Shown: one piece after another, positions 53,204 to 61,861 of the stretch
Layout of the letters: each line of letters starts with the position of its first letter
Numbering within the stretch: the first letter of the stretch is position 1
From: Aquimixticola soesokkakensis
GTDB lineage: Bacteria; Pseudomonadota; Alphaproteobacteria; Rhodobacterales; Rhodobacteraceae
Reading direction: 5' to 3'
Length of the DNA: 64,000 nucleotides
Assembly (NCBI RefSeq): GCF_900172375.1
Contig: NZ_FWFS01000010.1
Location: forward strand, 1 to 64,000
Program-made: the position numbers and the translations under genes
Notes under the pieces: model-generated
What the model was told of the DNA's origin: nothing
Seen by the model: the letters and a program-made list of their open reading frames with translations, nothing else
The model's database searches: none

Positions 53204-54577
53204 TCAATCGACCAATTCGCCCGCCAGCGAATTGCGCTCGGTTCCCGTGATTCTGACGGTGCGGATATCGCCGATTTCAACAGAGCCGGTCACGAAAACC
53301 GGATGCAGATATTCGGATTTGCCAATCATCTGCCCCTCAAGGCGTCCGGCTTTTTCAAACAGCACCTTCAGTTCGCGCCCCACCATCGCCTCCTGGGTGG
53401 CGACCTGTTGCTCGGTGATCAGCGCTTGCAAGCGGTGCAGCCGCGCATGGGCAACGCTGTCCTCGACCATTTTATCGCCCTTCTCTGCCGCAGGCGTTCC
53501 GGGACGGGGGGAATATTTGAACGAATAGGCGGTGCCAAAGCCCGCCGCGCGCACGATCTCCATCGTGTCCTCAAAGTCCTGATCGGTTTCGCCCGGGAAG
53601 CCGACGATAAAATCGCCCGAAAGATGCAGATCGGGGCGCACGGCGCGGATGCGCGCGATCAAGGCCAGATACTGCGCCGCCGTGTGCTTGCGGTTCATCG
53701 CCTTCAAAATCGGGTCCGATCCCGACTGCACCGGCAGATGCAGATAGGGCATCAACTTGTCGCAATCGCCATGCGCCGCGATCAGATCGTCGTCCATGTC
53801 ATTGGGATGCGAGGTCGTGAAGCGAATGCGTTTGAGGTCGTCGATCTTGGCCAACGCGCGGATCAGCGCCGCCAGCCCCCAGACCTTGCCATCCTTCAAC
53901 CCGTGGTAACCATTGACGTTTTGCCCCAAAAGCGTGATCTCACGCACCCCGCGCGACACCAGATCGCGGGCCTCGTCGAGAATGCGATCCACCGGGCGCG
54001 ACACTTCGGCCCCGCGCGTGTAGGGCACGACGCAAAAGGCACAGAATTTGTCGCAGCCCTCCTGAACGGTCAAGAACGCCACCGGCGCGCGGCGCGCTTT
54101 GGGGCGGGCGGGCATGTGGTCGAATTTGTCCTCTTCGGGAAAATCGGTTTCCACCGACTTTTCGCCTGCAATCGCTTTGGCGGTCAGGGCGGGCAGACGG
54201 TGATAGCTTTGCGGCCCCACCACGATGTCAACCATCGGCTGGCGGCGGATGATCTCCTCGCCCTCGGCCTGCGCCACGCAGCCCGCCACACCGATTTTCA
54301 GGTCAGGGTTCTGCACTTTCAAATCCTTGTAGCGCCCCAGCTCGGAATAGATCTTTTCCGCCGCTTTTTCGCGAATGTGGCAGGTGTTGAGCAGGATCAT
54401 ATCCGCCGCTTCGGGACTATCGACGCTCTCATAGCCCGATCCGCCCATTGCCTCGGCCATGCGCTCGCTGTCATAGACGTTCATCTGGCACCCGTAGGTC
54501 TTGATGAACAGCTTTTTGACGGGTGCGTCTGCCGCCTCAAGCGGGGCATTCTCAAGCGTGGTGTTTTCGTCAGACAT
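53204..54577 (-). CDS. miaB: tRNA-2-methylthio-N6-dimethylallyladenosine synthase
   Basis: A 457-aa radical-SAM methylthiotransferase acting on i6A37 of tRNA. The N-terminal UPF0004 cluster ligands are Cys30 (TYGCQMN), Cys66 (NTCHIREKA) and the Cys in VAGCVAQ. The radical-SAM cluster is [22 protein letters not shown] domain closes the chain ([17 protein letters not shown]-like, then [16 protein letters not shown]). Start at 54577 (MSDEN). It begins the locus that continues with two envelope genes and phoH, and is divergent from the glycosyltransferase-like gene. Confidence 0.96.
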   Translation of the reverse strand: MSDENTTLENAPLEAADAPVKKLFIKTYGCQMNVYDSERMAEAMGGSGYESVDSPEAADMILLNTCHIREKAAEKIYSELGRYKDLKVQNPDLKIGVAGCVAQAEGEEIIRRQPMVDIVVGPQSYHRLPALTAKAIAGEKSVETDFPEEDKFDHMPARPKARRAPVAFLTVQEGCDKFCAFCVVPYTRGAEVSRPVDRILDEARDLVSRGVREITLLGQNVNGYHGLKDGKVWGLAALIRALAKIDDLKRIRFTTSHPNDMDDDLIAAHGDCDKLMPYLHLPVQSGSDPILKAMNRKHTAAQYLALIARIRAVRPDLHLSGDFIVGFPGETDQDFEDTMEIVRAAGFGTAYSFKYSPRPGTPAAEKGDKMVEDSVAHARLHRLQALITEQQVATQEAMVGRELKVLFEKAGRLEGQMIGKSEYLHPVFVTGSVEIGDIRTVRITGTERNSLAGELVD

Positions 54578-54798
54578 GAGCGAACCTGCGGATGGCGTAA
54601 AATAAGGGCCCTGCCTACACCGATTTGCGCGCACTCGCAACGCAGAGCGCACGCCCCTTCCCCGCAGCGCCTCTAAATCTTGCCGCTATTCCTGCCGCTC
54701 CTCTTGCTGCGCGCGCGCCACTTGGCCCACAGAGCCGCGCACAGGCTTGCAATCTGTCCTTTCGCATGGCTTTGTATGGGCGACTGACGGGACGGAAC

Positions 54799-55659
54799 AT
54801 GCGCTACACTTCACTTGCCGCTTTTCTTTCGGACGGGTCGGCGGCGCTGGCCAAAGGGCCCGTGGCGCTGATTTTTGCCGAAGACCTCTGCGAAATCGCA
54901 TCGACCCTGCGCCACCACATCGGCCTCGGGTTTCGCGAAACCGTGCTGTTTGGCGGCGATGACATCGATCTCGACGAGGCCCTGGAAGCGCAGATCCACC
55001 GCGTTCCTCTGGACATGCGCCGCGCCGACGTGGTGGTGGACACCGTCAACGCCGTGATCGCCGCCGCCCCGGATCTGTGGTTCTACTACTGCTACAACGC
55101 CGAATTTCTGTTCTTTCCATTTTGCGAAACCCGCACGATTGGCGAATTGCTTGCGTTCCATACCGAGGAACGCCGCTCGGCGATGCTGACCTATGTCGTG
55201 GACCTCTATGCCGCCGACCTGTCGGCCTACCCCGATGCTGTCGCGCTGGATGAGGCCTATCTCGACAAATCGGGCTATTACGCTTTGGGCCGCAAGGGCC
55301 CCGACGGGCCGCGCGAGCGCCAGTTGGATTTCTTTGGCGGCTTGCGTTGGCGGTTTGAGGAACATGTGCCTGCCAACCGGCGCAAAATCGACCGGATCGC
55401 CATTTTCAAAGCTGCCAAAGGGCTGAAACTGCGCCCCGATCACACCTTCTCCGAAGAGGAATACAACACCTATTCCTGCCCGTGGCACCACAATCTGACC
55501 GCCTCGATCGCTTCTTTTCGCACGGCAAAAGCGCTTAAAACCAATGCCGGGTCCGCACCGGATATCAAAAGCTTCATGTGGCACAATTCCGAAGAATTCC
55601 AATGGCATAGCCAGCAGTTCCTCGATCTTGGCCTGATGGAAACGGGGCAGTGGTTTTAG
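54799..55659 (+). CDS. Glycosyltransferase-like protein (GT2_4/GT92-like), tentative
   Basis: A 286-aa protein with no signal peptide. The middle has WFYYCYNAEFLFFPFCETRT, which resembles the region of GT2-type transferases (Glyco_tranf_2_4) that handles the donor, and DDIDLDEALEAQIHRV and RRADVVVDTVNAVIAA, which suit a GT-A-like fold. The C-terminal WHHNLTASIASFRTAKA and NSEEFQWHSQQFLDLGL are unusual. No DxD metal motif is certain. Start at 54799 has GGACGGA in front. Family assignment is tentative, and the gene is divergent from miaB. Confidence 0.5.
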   Translation: MRYTSLAAFLSDGSAALAKGPVALIFAEDLCEIASTLRHHIGLGFRETVLFGGDDIDLDEALEAQIHRVPLDMRRADVVVDTVNAVIAAAPDLWFYYCYNAEFLFFPFCETRTIGELLAFHTEERRSAMLTYVVDLYAADLSAYPDAVALDEAYLDKSGYYALGRKGPDGPRERQLDFFGGLRWRFEEHVPANRRKIDRIAIFKAAKGLKLRPDHTFSEEEYNTYSCPWHHNLTASIASFRTAKALKTNAGSAPDIKSFMWHNSEEFQWHSQQFLDLGLMETGQWF

Positions 55660-55805
55660 GCCATCCGCGCCCCCGCCACCCCCAAGCATTTTCCCCCCTG
55701 CGGTTTACATTCGTCGATCAGTACCTATTTTGAGGCCCAATCGCCGAGTTCCCGTGCCCCATGGCGCGGCCTCAAAATTCACCCTCACGCACTAGGGAAA
55801 TCAAC

Positions 55806-56234
55806 ATGAGCGAAGTGAAATCGGGCGATAAGGTCCGCATCCATTACACCGGCACCCTCGAAGACGGTTCTGTGTTCGACAGCTCCGACGGGCGCGACCC
55901 GTTGGAATTCACGGTCGGTTCCGGCCAGATCATTCCCGGCCTCGACAAACATATCCCCGGCATGACGCTGGGCGAGAAAAAGACCATCACGGCCGAAGCG
56001 ACCGAAGCCTATGGCGAATCCAACCCCGAAGCGCGCCAGGACGTGCCGCGCGACGCAATTCCGGCCGAAATTCCGCTGGAACTGGGCACGCAGCTGCAAA
56101 TGCAGACGCCCCAAGGGCAGGTGATCCCCGTAACCGTTGTCGATGTCAAAGACGACGCCGTGACCCTGGATGCAAACCACCCGCTGGCGGGCAAAGATCT
56201 TACCTTTGCCATCGAGCTGGTTGAAATCGTCTAA
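55806..56234 (+). CDS. FKBP-type peptidyl-prolyl cis-trans isomerase (SlyD-like)
   Basis: A 142-aa cytosolic foldase. FKBP core VRIHYTGTLEDGSVFDSSDG with GSGQIIPGLDKHIPGMTLGEKKT is present; an insert-in-flap segment (TEAYGESNPEARQDVPRDAI to VVDVKDDAVTLDANHPLAG) resembles the chaperone domain of SlyD. The long metal-binding His-rich tail of E. coli SlyD is absent. The RBS is AGGGAAA. A terminator follows. Confidence 0.92.
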   Translation: MSEVKSGDKVRIHYTGTLEDGSVFDSSDGRDPLEFTVGSGQIIPGLDKHIPGMTLGEKKTITAEATEAYGESNPEARQDVPRDAIPAEIPLELGTQLQMQTPQGQVIPVTVVDVKDDAVTLDANHPLAGKDLTFAIELVEIV

Positions 56235-56254
56235 GCGATCTTGCAAGTTTTTCC

Positions 56255-56283
56255 AAAAGGCGCGGGGCAACTCGCGCCTTTTT
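56255..56283 (+). terminator. Intrinsic terminator after the FKBP gene
   Basis: Stem AAAAGGCGCG / CGCGCCTTTT with an 8-nt loop and a T-run. Confidence 0.85.
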
Positions 56284-56320
56284 GCTTGCCTGCCCCCGTG
56301 ACGAGAGGCGAACTGACCGC

Positions 56321-56833
56321 ATGACCACTGTGCCCCTGCCCCTGCCCGCGCTTGCCGCCGATTGTGCGGCCTGCACCGCCCTGTGCTGCCTGTCTCTGGC
56401 GCTGGATCGGGGCGATCAATTTGCCATCGACAAACCCGCTGGCCTGCCCTGCCCCAATCTTGAGGGCTTTGCCTGCGGCATTCACGACAAACTGGCCACG
56501 GCTGGATTTGCGGGCTGCATCCGCTATGACTGCGCCGGCGCGGGACAGCGGGTGAGTGCATTTTTCAACCGCGACTGGCGCCGCGACCCCAAAGTGACCC
56601 GCGACATCATGGAGGCCTTCCGGCTGATGCGCGATATCCACGACACACTTCAAATTCTCGACCATGCCGCCAAACTGGCGTTAAGCGACAGCGAGCGATC
56701 CGCGCTTGCGGCAGAGCTGGCAAATGTGAACCGCCCTTGGGAGATCATCGGCCTCGACCCGCTGGAGGTGGCGCAGGCTTGCGCTCAGGCGCGCAGCTTT
56801 GTCGTCACCCTGCGACACCATTTCCCGCGCTAG
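56321..56833 (+). CDS. YkgJ-family cysteine cluster protein
   Basis: A 170-aa protein with a conserved cysteine cluster: DCAACTALCCLSLALDRG (about 11-28), CPNLEGFACGIHDKL (about 46-60) and GCIRYDCAGAGQRV. Such proteins (YkgJ/UPF0153-like) probably bind zinc or an iron-sulfur cluster; the function is unknown. The C-terminal half is helical without membrane segments. ATG at 56321 was used because it gives the conserved start. It converges with the flavodoxin reductase-like gene. Confidence 0.75.
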   Translation: MTTVPLPLPALAADCAACTALCCLSLALDRGDQFAIDKPAGLPCPNLEGFACGIHDKLATAGFAGCIRYDCAGAGQRVSAFFNRDWRRDPKVTRDIMEAFRLMRDIHDTLQILDHAAKLALSDSERSALAAELANVNRPWEIIGLDPLEVAQACAQARSFVVTLRHHFPR

Positions 56834-56871
56834 TCAACATCGCTTTTTGGGGAAAAAACGCGTGGCTATTG

Positions 56872-56930
56872 GGTCGGATTTTCAAGAAAAATCCTCGGGT
56901 AGTGGTCGGATTTTCAAGAAAAATCCTCGG
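56872..56930. repeat. 27-bp direct repeat, one copy within the 3' end of the reductase gene
   Basis: GGTCGGATTTTCAAGAAAAA continued by TCCTCGG occurs at 56872-56898 and 56904-56930. The second copy holds the stop region of the reductase gene (EDFS-stop); the first lies just beyond it. A 32-bp tandem duplication explains both. Confidence 0.9.
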
Positions 56931-57594
56931 TGACAATGCGTTTTTGCGGCAAGCCGATATCTTGCAAGATCAGGCTGATTTCGTCGACCATCGCATCCGG
57001 GCCGCAAATATAGACATGCGCCGCATCCGCGCCGACATGGGCCTCGAGATAGTCACGATCTATGCGCCCCACCTCGACGCCCGTCCCCGCATCCGCTTGA
57101 TTGCTCACGAGAAAATGACACTCCAGCCCCGCCATCCCGACCAAGGCCTCGCGTTCGATAATGTCGGCCTGCGTCTTGTTGGAAAAGAGCAGCTTACAGC
57201 CGTCAAGCGTCCCGTCGCGCGCCAGACGGGCCCGCAAAATGGCAAGAAACGGCGTAATGCCCGCGCCACCGGCGATGAACACCCCCGCGCCCTCATCCTT
57301 GATCGCGCCCCAGGCATCTTCGATACGCACATGGTCGCCCGCTTGTAACTTGGCGATCTGCGCCGTCACGCCCTCATGGTCGGGGTAGCTTTTGATCACA
57401 AACTCAAGCGTGTCGCTCTCGGGCAGAGTCACAAAGGTAAACGGGCGTTTCTGATCGCGCCAGCCTTCGACTTCCACCGCCAAATCTGTCGCCTGTCCGG
57501 GCGTGAACGCATAGCCCTCGGGGCGCTCGAACACCAGATGATGGGTGTCATGCGTCACAGGCTCGATGGATTTCAGCGTCAAACGATGGGTCAT
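56914..57594 (-). CDS. Flavodoxin/ferredoxin reductase-like FAD/NAD-binding oxidoreductase
   Basis: A 226-aa reductase of the FNR superfamily. FAD-binding beta-barrel: FTPGQATDLAVEVEGW and RPFTFVTLPESD (RxFTF, FAD phosphate/isoalloxazine). NAD(P)-binding part: FIAGGAGITPFLAILRA and YICGPDAMVDE. No 2Fe-2S ferredoxin domain. The electron acceptor is unknown. Start at MTHRLT (57594). It lies downstream of irr on the same strand, so iron-linked control is possible. Confidence 0.88.
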   Translation of the reverse strand: MTHRLTLKSIEPVTHDTHHLVFERPEGYAFTPGQATDLAVEVEGWRDQKRPFTFVTLPESDTLEFVIKSYPDHEGVTAQIAKLQAGDHVRIEDAWGAIKDEGAGVFIAGGAGITPFLAILRARLARDGTLDGCKLLFSNKTQADIIEREALVGMAGLECHFLVSNQADAGTGVEVGRIDRDYLEAHVGADAAHVYICGPDAMVDEISLILQDIGLPQKRIVTEDFS

Positions 57595-57663
57595 TGCGGC
57601 CTCCGGTGGATGTCTTTCCACCTCAACGCAGCCGCGGCGCCACGCGTTCCCGCAAAACGCGTT

Positions 57664-58128
57664 TTAGCGGGTTTTGGGACGCAGGCGGATCACCACGTCA
57701 ACGGAGGCAATTTCCATGCCCTCCGGCGCTTTGGGCAGACGGGTAATTTCGAAATCCTCCGACGGCGCATCCGTCAACCTGAGATCGCTTTCCCAAAAGA
57801 AATGCGGATGGTCGCTGACATTGGTGTCGAAATAGCTTTTCGACCCGTCAACCGTGACCTCCTGGATCAGCCCCGCCTCGCAAAAAGCGCGCAACGTGTT
57901 GTAAACCGTGGCCAGCGACACCTGATCACCGGTCGTGCGCGCGGCCTCGAACAGGCTTTCGGCCGTGACATGGCGGTGTTTGCCATCGCCCACCAAAAGC
58001 TGTGCCAGCGTCACACGCTGGCGCGTCGGGCGCACCCGCGCCTTGTAAAGCCACGCTTCGGCACGCTCGACATCCCCCGTACAAAGCGGAGCAAGATCAT
58101 GGCTGGCTGTATCGTCAAAACGCGACAT
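57664..58128 (-). CDS. irr: Iron response regulator Irr (Fur family)
   Basis: A 154-aa Fur-family DNA-binding protein. The winged HTH holds RVRPTRQRVTLAQLLVGDG and SLATVYNTLRAFCEAGLI; the sensor region has DHPHFFWESD, the His-rich motif of alphaproteobacterial Irr, which binds heme. The Cys ligands of standard Fur are missing. Irr represses heme- and iron-using genes at low iron. It is divergent from fabA (253-nt gap), the usual irr-fabA neighbourhood. Confidence 0.9.
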   Translation of the reverse strand: MSRFDDTASHDLAPLCTGDVERAEAWLYKARVRPTRQRVTLAQLLVGDGKHRHVTAESLFEAARTTGDQVSLATVYNTLRAFCEAGLIQEVTVDGSKSYFDTNVSDHPHFFWESDLRLTDAPSEDFEITRLPKAPEGMEIASVDVVIRLRPKTR

Positions 58129-58381
58129 GGCAAAGAAATCCTTCGGGTGTAGGGGCTAATATAGGACGCCTGCCCCCGGTTATTCAAATGGAAATCCTGT
58201 AAAGCCGCCATCGTTGCACCGTTCGACGGGTGGTTCACGGGCGGTTCAGGGGTGCTTGCATGGCCAAGCGCGCGGATGATAGAGGGGAATGAACTTTGAA
58301 AGACCTGAAATAGCAGGCCCCGCGCAGGCACGTGAGGGCCAGATATGCTGACATGCCGAACGAAAAGGGGCAGGAGCAACC

Positions 58382-58891
58382 ATGGCCGAGTATCCGACCA
58401 GCTTCGACAAAGACGATCTTTTGAAATGCGCGCGCGGCGAGCTGTTTGGCGAGGGCAACGCCCAGCTTCCCGCGCCGCCGATGCTGATGATGGACCGCAT
58501 CACCGATGTGTCCGCTGATGGCGGCGCCCATGGCAAGGGGCACATCGTGGCCGAGTTCGACATCACGCCCGACTTGTGGTTTTTCGACTGCCACTTTCCA
58601 GGCAACCCGATCATGCCCGGCTGCCTGGGCCTTGATGGCCTGTGGCAACTCACCGGCTTCAACCTTGGCTGGCGCGGCTGGCAAGGGCGCGGCTATGCGC
58701 TGGGTGTGGGCGAAGTGAAACTCACCGGCATGGTGCGCCCCGACCGCAAGATGCTGACCTATAAAATCGACTTCACCAAAGCCATCCAGACCCGCCGCCT
58801 CACAATGGGCGTGGCCGACGGGATCGTCGAGGCAGACGGCGAAGTGATCTACATGGTCAAGGACATGAAAGTCGCGCTGAGCGAAAGCTGA
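58382..58891 (+). CDS. fabA: 3-hydroxydecanoyl-[ACP] dehydratase/isomerase
   Basis: A 169-aa hot-dog-fold enzyme that starts unsaturated fatty acid synthesis. Catalytic His71 ([12 protein letters not shown]) and Asp85 (GLDGLWQL) are in place, and [12 protein letters not shown] and [14 protein letters not shown] are usual. RBS AGGAG. In relatives it is followed by fabB and fabI; here the following 400 nt are non-coding and accessory genes come next. Confidence 0.97.
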   Translation: MAEYPTSFDKDDLLKCARGELFGEGNAQLPAPPMLMMDRITDVSADGGAHGKGHIVAEFDITPDLWFFDCHFPGNPIMPGCLGLDGLWQLTGFNLGWRGWQGRGYALGVGEVKLTGMVRPDRKMLTYKIDFTKAIQTRRLTMGVADGIVEADGEVIYMVKDMKVALSES

Positions 58892-59288
58892 GGCTTTTGC
58901 GGAAATGAGCGGCGAGATTGGCGGCGGGGCGAAGGCTTCGCCGTTTTTGGTGGGGAGGCATTCGGAAATGTCGGCTATGCGGACCTTCCTGCCGTTCGCT
59001 GCAGCTGCAGCACGCAGCGGGTCGAGCGTCGGTAATGCGCAGGGAGCGGGCTTCGCAAAACACAATTGCAACGCCCGCCGAAGTAGCGTGACCTGTTTCG
59101 AGGGGCCGCCCGCTGACATGCCACCGATCAACATCTCTACGGCGGAAGGCATCCTTGGCGTTCGACAGAACGGGCGCGAGCTTGAACACCACGCTTTTGA
59201 AATTGAGGAGGGTCGATTGACTGGCTTGACGCATCCAGATTTGTCGCGAAGTGTCGGCTCGTCATATTCCTTGAGGTTAGGGGAACGG
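58892..59288. other. 397-nt gap with copy 1 of a dispersed repeat
   Basis: Holds the repeat at 58978-59050 and, near the end, a leader with AGGGGAA for the next gene. The open frame across it is not gene-like. It marks the boundary between the fabA locus and the accessory segment. Confidence 0.6.
58978..59050 (+). repeat. Dispersed repeat, copy 1
   Basis: Shares TTCCTGCCGTTCGCTGC and CGGGTCGAGCGTCGG with 60852-60923 in the same order and orientation; about 85 percent identity by eye over 72 nt. Confidence 0.75.
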
Positions 59289-59663
59289 ATGGACAAGGAA
59301 ACGTTCGCAAGGCGGCTGGCGCTGTCCATGGCGGGGACGTCGGACGGCATATTGAAGTATGCGGAGCATCCCGCTGGCCGTGGCGTCTCGGTCGAGCGCA
59401 AAGCGCGCGCCGGCTGGATGGCCGAGTTGGACGACGAGAGCCGCCAATGGCTGCATCAGCTGGTCGAAGAGGGCGTGCATGCCGGTGTCTTCGGCGTTCT
59501 CTGCATCCTTGATCACGTCAGATTTATTGAAGATATCGGAGAAAAGGGTAGCTTTAACCTCACCTACACGTCCCCGTTCGGCGCGCAGACGCAGATCAAT
59601 CCCGAAGAGGGTGAGATGCTGCACGATCTGTTCAACGGTTTCAGCCGGGACGCGCAGAAATGA
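59289..59663 (+). CDS. 124-aa protein of unknown function, first gene of a three-gene operon
   Basis: ATG at 59289 with AGGGGAA 5 nt upstream. The chain is helical at first (DKETFARRLALSMAGTSDGI), with LDDESRQWLHQLVEEGVHAG and FGVLCILDHVRFIEDIGEKG, then a short acidic tail. No signal peptide or membrane helix. The stop overlaps the next start (ATGA). I do not recognise its family; its place beside a SUKH-like gene suggests an immunity-type role (inference). Confidence 0.72.
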   Translation: MDKETFARRLALSMAGTSDGILKYAEHPAGRGVSVERKARAGWMAELDDESRQWLHQLVEEGVHAGVFGVLCILDHVRFIEDIGEKGSFNLTYTSPFGAQTQINPEEGEMLHDLFNGFSRDAQK

Positions 59664-60100
59664 GCAAAAGCCGCAAACCGACGCCGGTTTCCCTTGCGCC
59701 GGATACGCTCGATCTTCTGGAGCGCGTGCTCGACGCGAGACTGCCCCCTGCCTACCGGGACTGGCTTGCCACTCGCAACGGGCAGATGCCCGAGAGCCGT
59801 GTTATTAGTTTTATGGAAAACGGGAAGCAGACGGACACCAGATTGCACTGCCTCTACGCCGTGAATTCAGAACACGATTACGATGACCTGTGGCACTACA
59901 ATTCGAATTACGGCGGTGACTTCCGGCCTTGGTATCTGAGCATCGGCTCGGACCCCTTCGGAAACGCCATCCTTCTGGCCGTCAAGGGGCCGAACCACAG
60001 ACAGGTCTTCTTCAGCGATCATGAAGTTCCCTTCGATGTTGGCCTGCATTTCATCGCCCCAAGTTTCGAGGCCTTCATGGACGGCATGACCGAAGGTTGA
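59660..60100 (+). CDS. SMI1/KNR4 (SUKH)-like protein, probable immunity protein
   Basis: A 146-aa protein with the SUKH pattern: LLERVLDARLPPAYRDWLAT (helix with the LPxxYRdwL core), then NGQMPESRVISFME, YAVNSEHDYDDLWHYNS and the conserved block PWYLSIGSDPFGNAILLAV, ending VPFDVGLHFIAPSFEAFMDG. SUKH proteins are commonly immunity partners of polymorphic toxins. No toxin gene is in the window. ATGA overlap with the gene before and a 1-nt gap after. Confidence 0.85.
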   Translation: MSKSRKPTPVSLAPDTLDLLERVLDARLPPAYRDWLATRNGQMPESRVISFMENGKQTDTRLHCLYAVNSEHDYDDLWHYNSNYGGDFRPWYLSIGSDPFGNAILLAVKGPNHRQVFFSDHEVPFDVGLHFIAPSFEAFMDGMTEG

Positions 60101-60101
60101 C

Positions 60102-60647
60102 ATGCGCAGGTCCACATATTTCTACGCGACCCCTGCCGATTTCCAGGAACTGATGGACCTGGTGAAGGCTGACGAGGATTTCGTCTACCTCGTTCACCCG
60201 GACATCCATTCGCCTGAAGTCCAAGACTACGACCACGCACACGATATTCCCGATGTCCTTCGCATGTTTCCGGGGCATTTCACGCATGACCTCTTCTTGG
60301 TGCCGCCCGGCACTACTGCCTGTGCAGCATCACATGGGCATGCGACCGGGACACGCTATTCGCTCCGACCGCGCGAACTGGCATCAGCCGTCGTACTCCA
60401 GCTCTGCGGCGAACATCCTGATGGGCCCCTGCTCCGTTCGCGGTTCTATCTCCATGGGACTGCACCTGAGACCCGTAAGCTCGAGGCTACGCTGTTCCGA
60501 CACATGCGCCGCAGCTTCCGCGATGTGGGCGGTGCAAAAGTGGGTCCGGAGGCGTTTGGGCAGCTTCTGATCGGCCGGCGGCTGACATTCGACGTAAAGG
60601 CTCCGAGAGAGGCGGACCTGCGGGTCAGTGGGAGCGACGTTTCATAG
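60102..60647 (+). CDS. 181-aa protein of unknown function, third gene of operon
   Basis: ATG at 60102, AAGG 7 nt upstream, one nucleotide after the previous stop. The sequence starts RRSTYFYATPADFQELMDLV and has HSPEVQDYDHAHDIPDVLRM, DLFLVPPGTTACAASHGHA, and a basic C-terminal half (LRSRFYLHGTAPETRK, FRHMRRSFRDVGGAKVG). No membrane segment. I cannot name the family. Tight linkage to the SUKH-like gene makes an immunity or toxin-related role the best guess. Confidence 0.7.
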   Translation: MRRSTYFYATPADFQELMDLVKADEDFVYLVHPDIHSPEVQDYDHAHDIPDVLRMFPGHFTHDLFLVPPGTTACAASHGHATGTRYSLRPRELASAVVLQLCGEHPDGPLLRSRFYLHGTAPETRKLEATLFRHMRRSFRDVGGAKVGPEAFGQLLIGRRLTFDVKAPREADLRVSGSDVS

Positions 60648-61100
60648 AGCCGACGGCCCAACGACCATTATCGCGCATCGCTGAGATTGGCGTCGCATGC
60701 CATGTATGTGCCAATCCAGCCAGTCATTTTGAGGGTTTGGTTTGCTTCAGGCTATGGACGAACGAATGCATCCGCAGCAATGTTCCCGCGCGATCCTAGT
60801 GACTATGGGCTCGAACCGGCCATGCTGCGATGCGGCGTCAGACCACCGGCGTGCGGACGTTCCTGCCGTTCGCTGCGTCCGCAGCCTGCGTCGGGTCGAG
60901 CGTCGGCAATGCGCAGTGAGCGGACTGGGTTCGGTACTGCCATGAATAGCACCATGTACGCCTGGTGTTCCGCGCTTTTGAAACTTGAAGACGTCGGCAA
61001 GCAAGCGCAGCACCTGAAAAACCAATTTTAGGTCTTTCTTTGGGCCAAAAAACCTGAATTTTGGCTTGAGACTATCGCGAAGAAAATGAGGGAGCGTCGG
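60648..61100. other. 453-nt gap with copy 2 of the dispersed repeat
   Basis: Contains the repeat at 60852-60923. Open frames here are short and of non-coding composition. The last 40 nt form the leader of the next gene. Confidence 0.6.
60852..60923 (+). repeat. Dispersed repeat, copy 2
   Basis: Matches 58978-59050 over about 72 nt, diverging mostly in the middle (CTGCGTCC versus CTGCAGCT). Confidence 0.75.
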
Positions 61101-61763
61101 ATGCAGAATGCGCCGATCTGGTCAATGCAGATCATGTCAAACCCGGAGGTCAATGACATGCCTGTGTGTGCATTGGACCCTGTGACGAGGGACTGTTTTA
61201 ACGGAGATGACATGCTGGGCATTACCGCGCAGTACTACCATGGAAAAGGTCTGAGGGACGAATGGCGCCCCGCCGGATTGGCGTATCACCGTAAAGACAT
61301 TGGGCATGTCGACTGGTTGGAGAGCATGGCCAAGTCACGACGTGTCTTTACTGTAAGTTCGCTGATTTTCGTGGACAAGACTGTTTGTGACGCGCTGATG
61401 ACGTTTGATCTGGGCGATGGCCGTCTGAGCCGTATGCCTATTTATCAATCCGATCGAAAGACCGAGGTCGATTGCGATTTCTACCTGCTGGAATTTTGCA
61501 ACCCGAGACACACCGTGGATCGCGACCGGACTGATCGCTGTCGCCCGCTTTACAAGGCGAGACCGGAGGCGGGGTACAAGCTGCCTAGTAATTTACGTGG
61601 GCGGGATGTCGTCGTCCACAGATCCGCGCAGCAGGGGCCGGATCTATGGTTCGACCCGATGATCCGGCACTACCAATTCCTGAGCGATGGCGTGGCGCGG
61701 GTCTTGATCGCCCTCGGCCTCGAAGAGAAATTCAACCTCAATCAATGCAAGTTTCTGTACTGA
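61101..61763 (+). CDS. DUF1629/Imm11-like protein, putative immunity protein
   Basis: A 220-aa soluble protein. GGGAG lies 7 nt before ATG at 61101; a start five codons upstream also exists. The C-terminal part DVVVHRSAQQGPDLWFDPMI followed by HYQFLSDGVARVLIALGLEE fits the Imm11/DUF1629 pattern (a D-W/F box and a final V-S-D helix). The N-terminal half has RPAGLAYHRKDIGHVDWLE. The assignment is by resemblance only. It is separated from the preceding operon by the repeat gap. Confidence 0.6.
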   Translation: MQNAPIWSMQIMSNPEVNDMPVCALDPVTRDCFNGDDMLGITAQYYHGKGLRDEWRPAGLAYHRKDIGHVDWLESMAKSRRVFTVSSLIFVDKTVCDALMTFDLGDGRLSRMPIYQSDRKTEVDCDFYLLEFCNPRHTVDRDRTDRCRPLYKARPEAGYKLPSNLRGRDVVVHRSAQQGPDLWFDPMIRHYQFLSDGVARVLIALGLEEKFNLNQCKFLY

Positions 61764-61861
61764 TCCGTACTGATTTCTGTCAGATCAGCCATCTATCGTA
61801 TGGCATTTCCGGCTGACCGTGACGCGCGAAACCATCCGATGACAATTCTTCTCCTCTTCTG

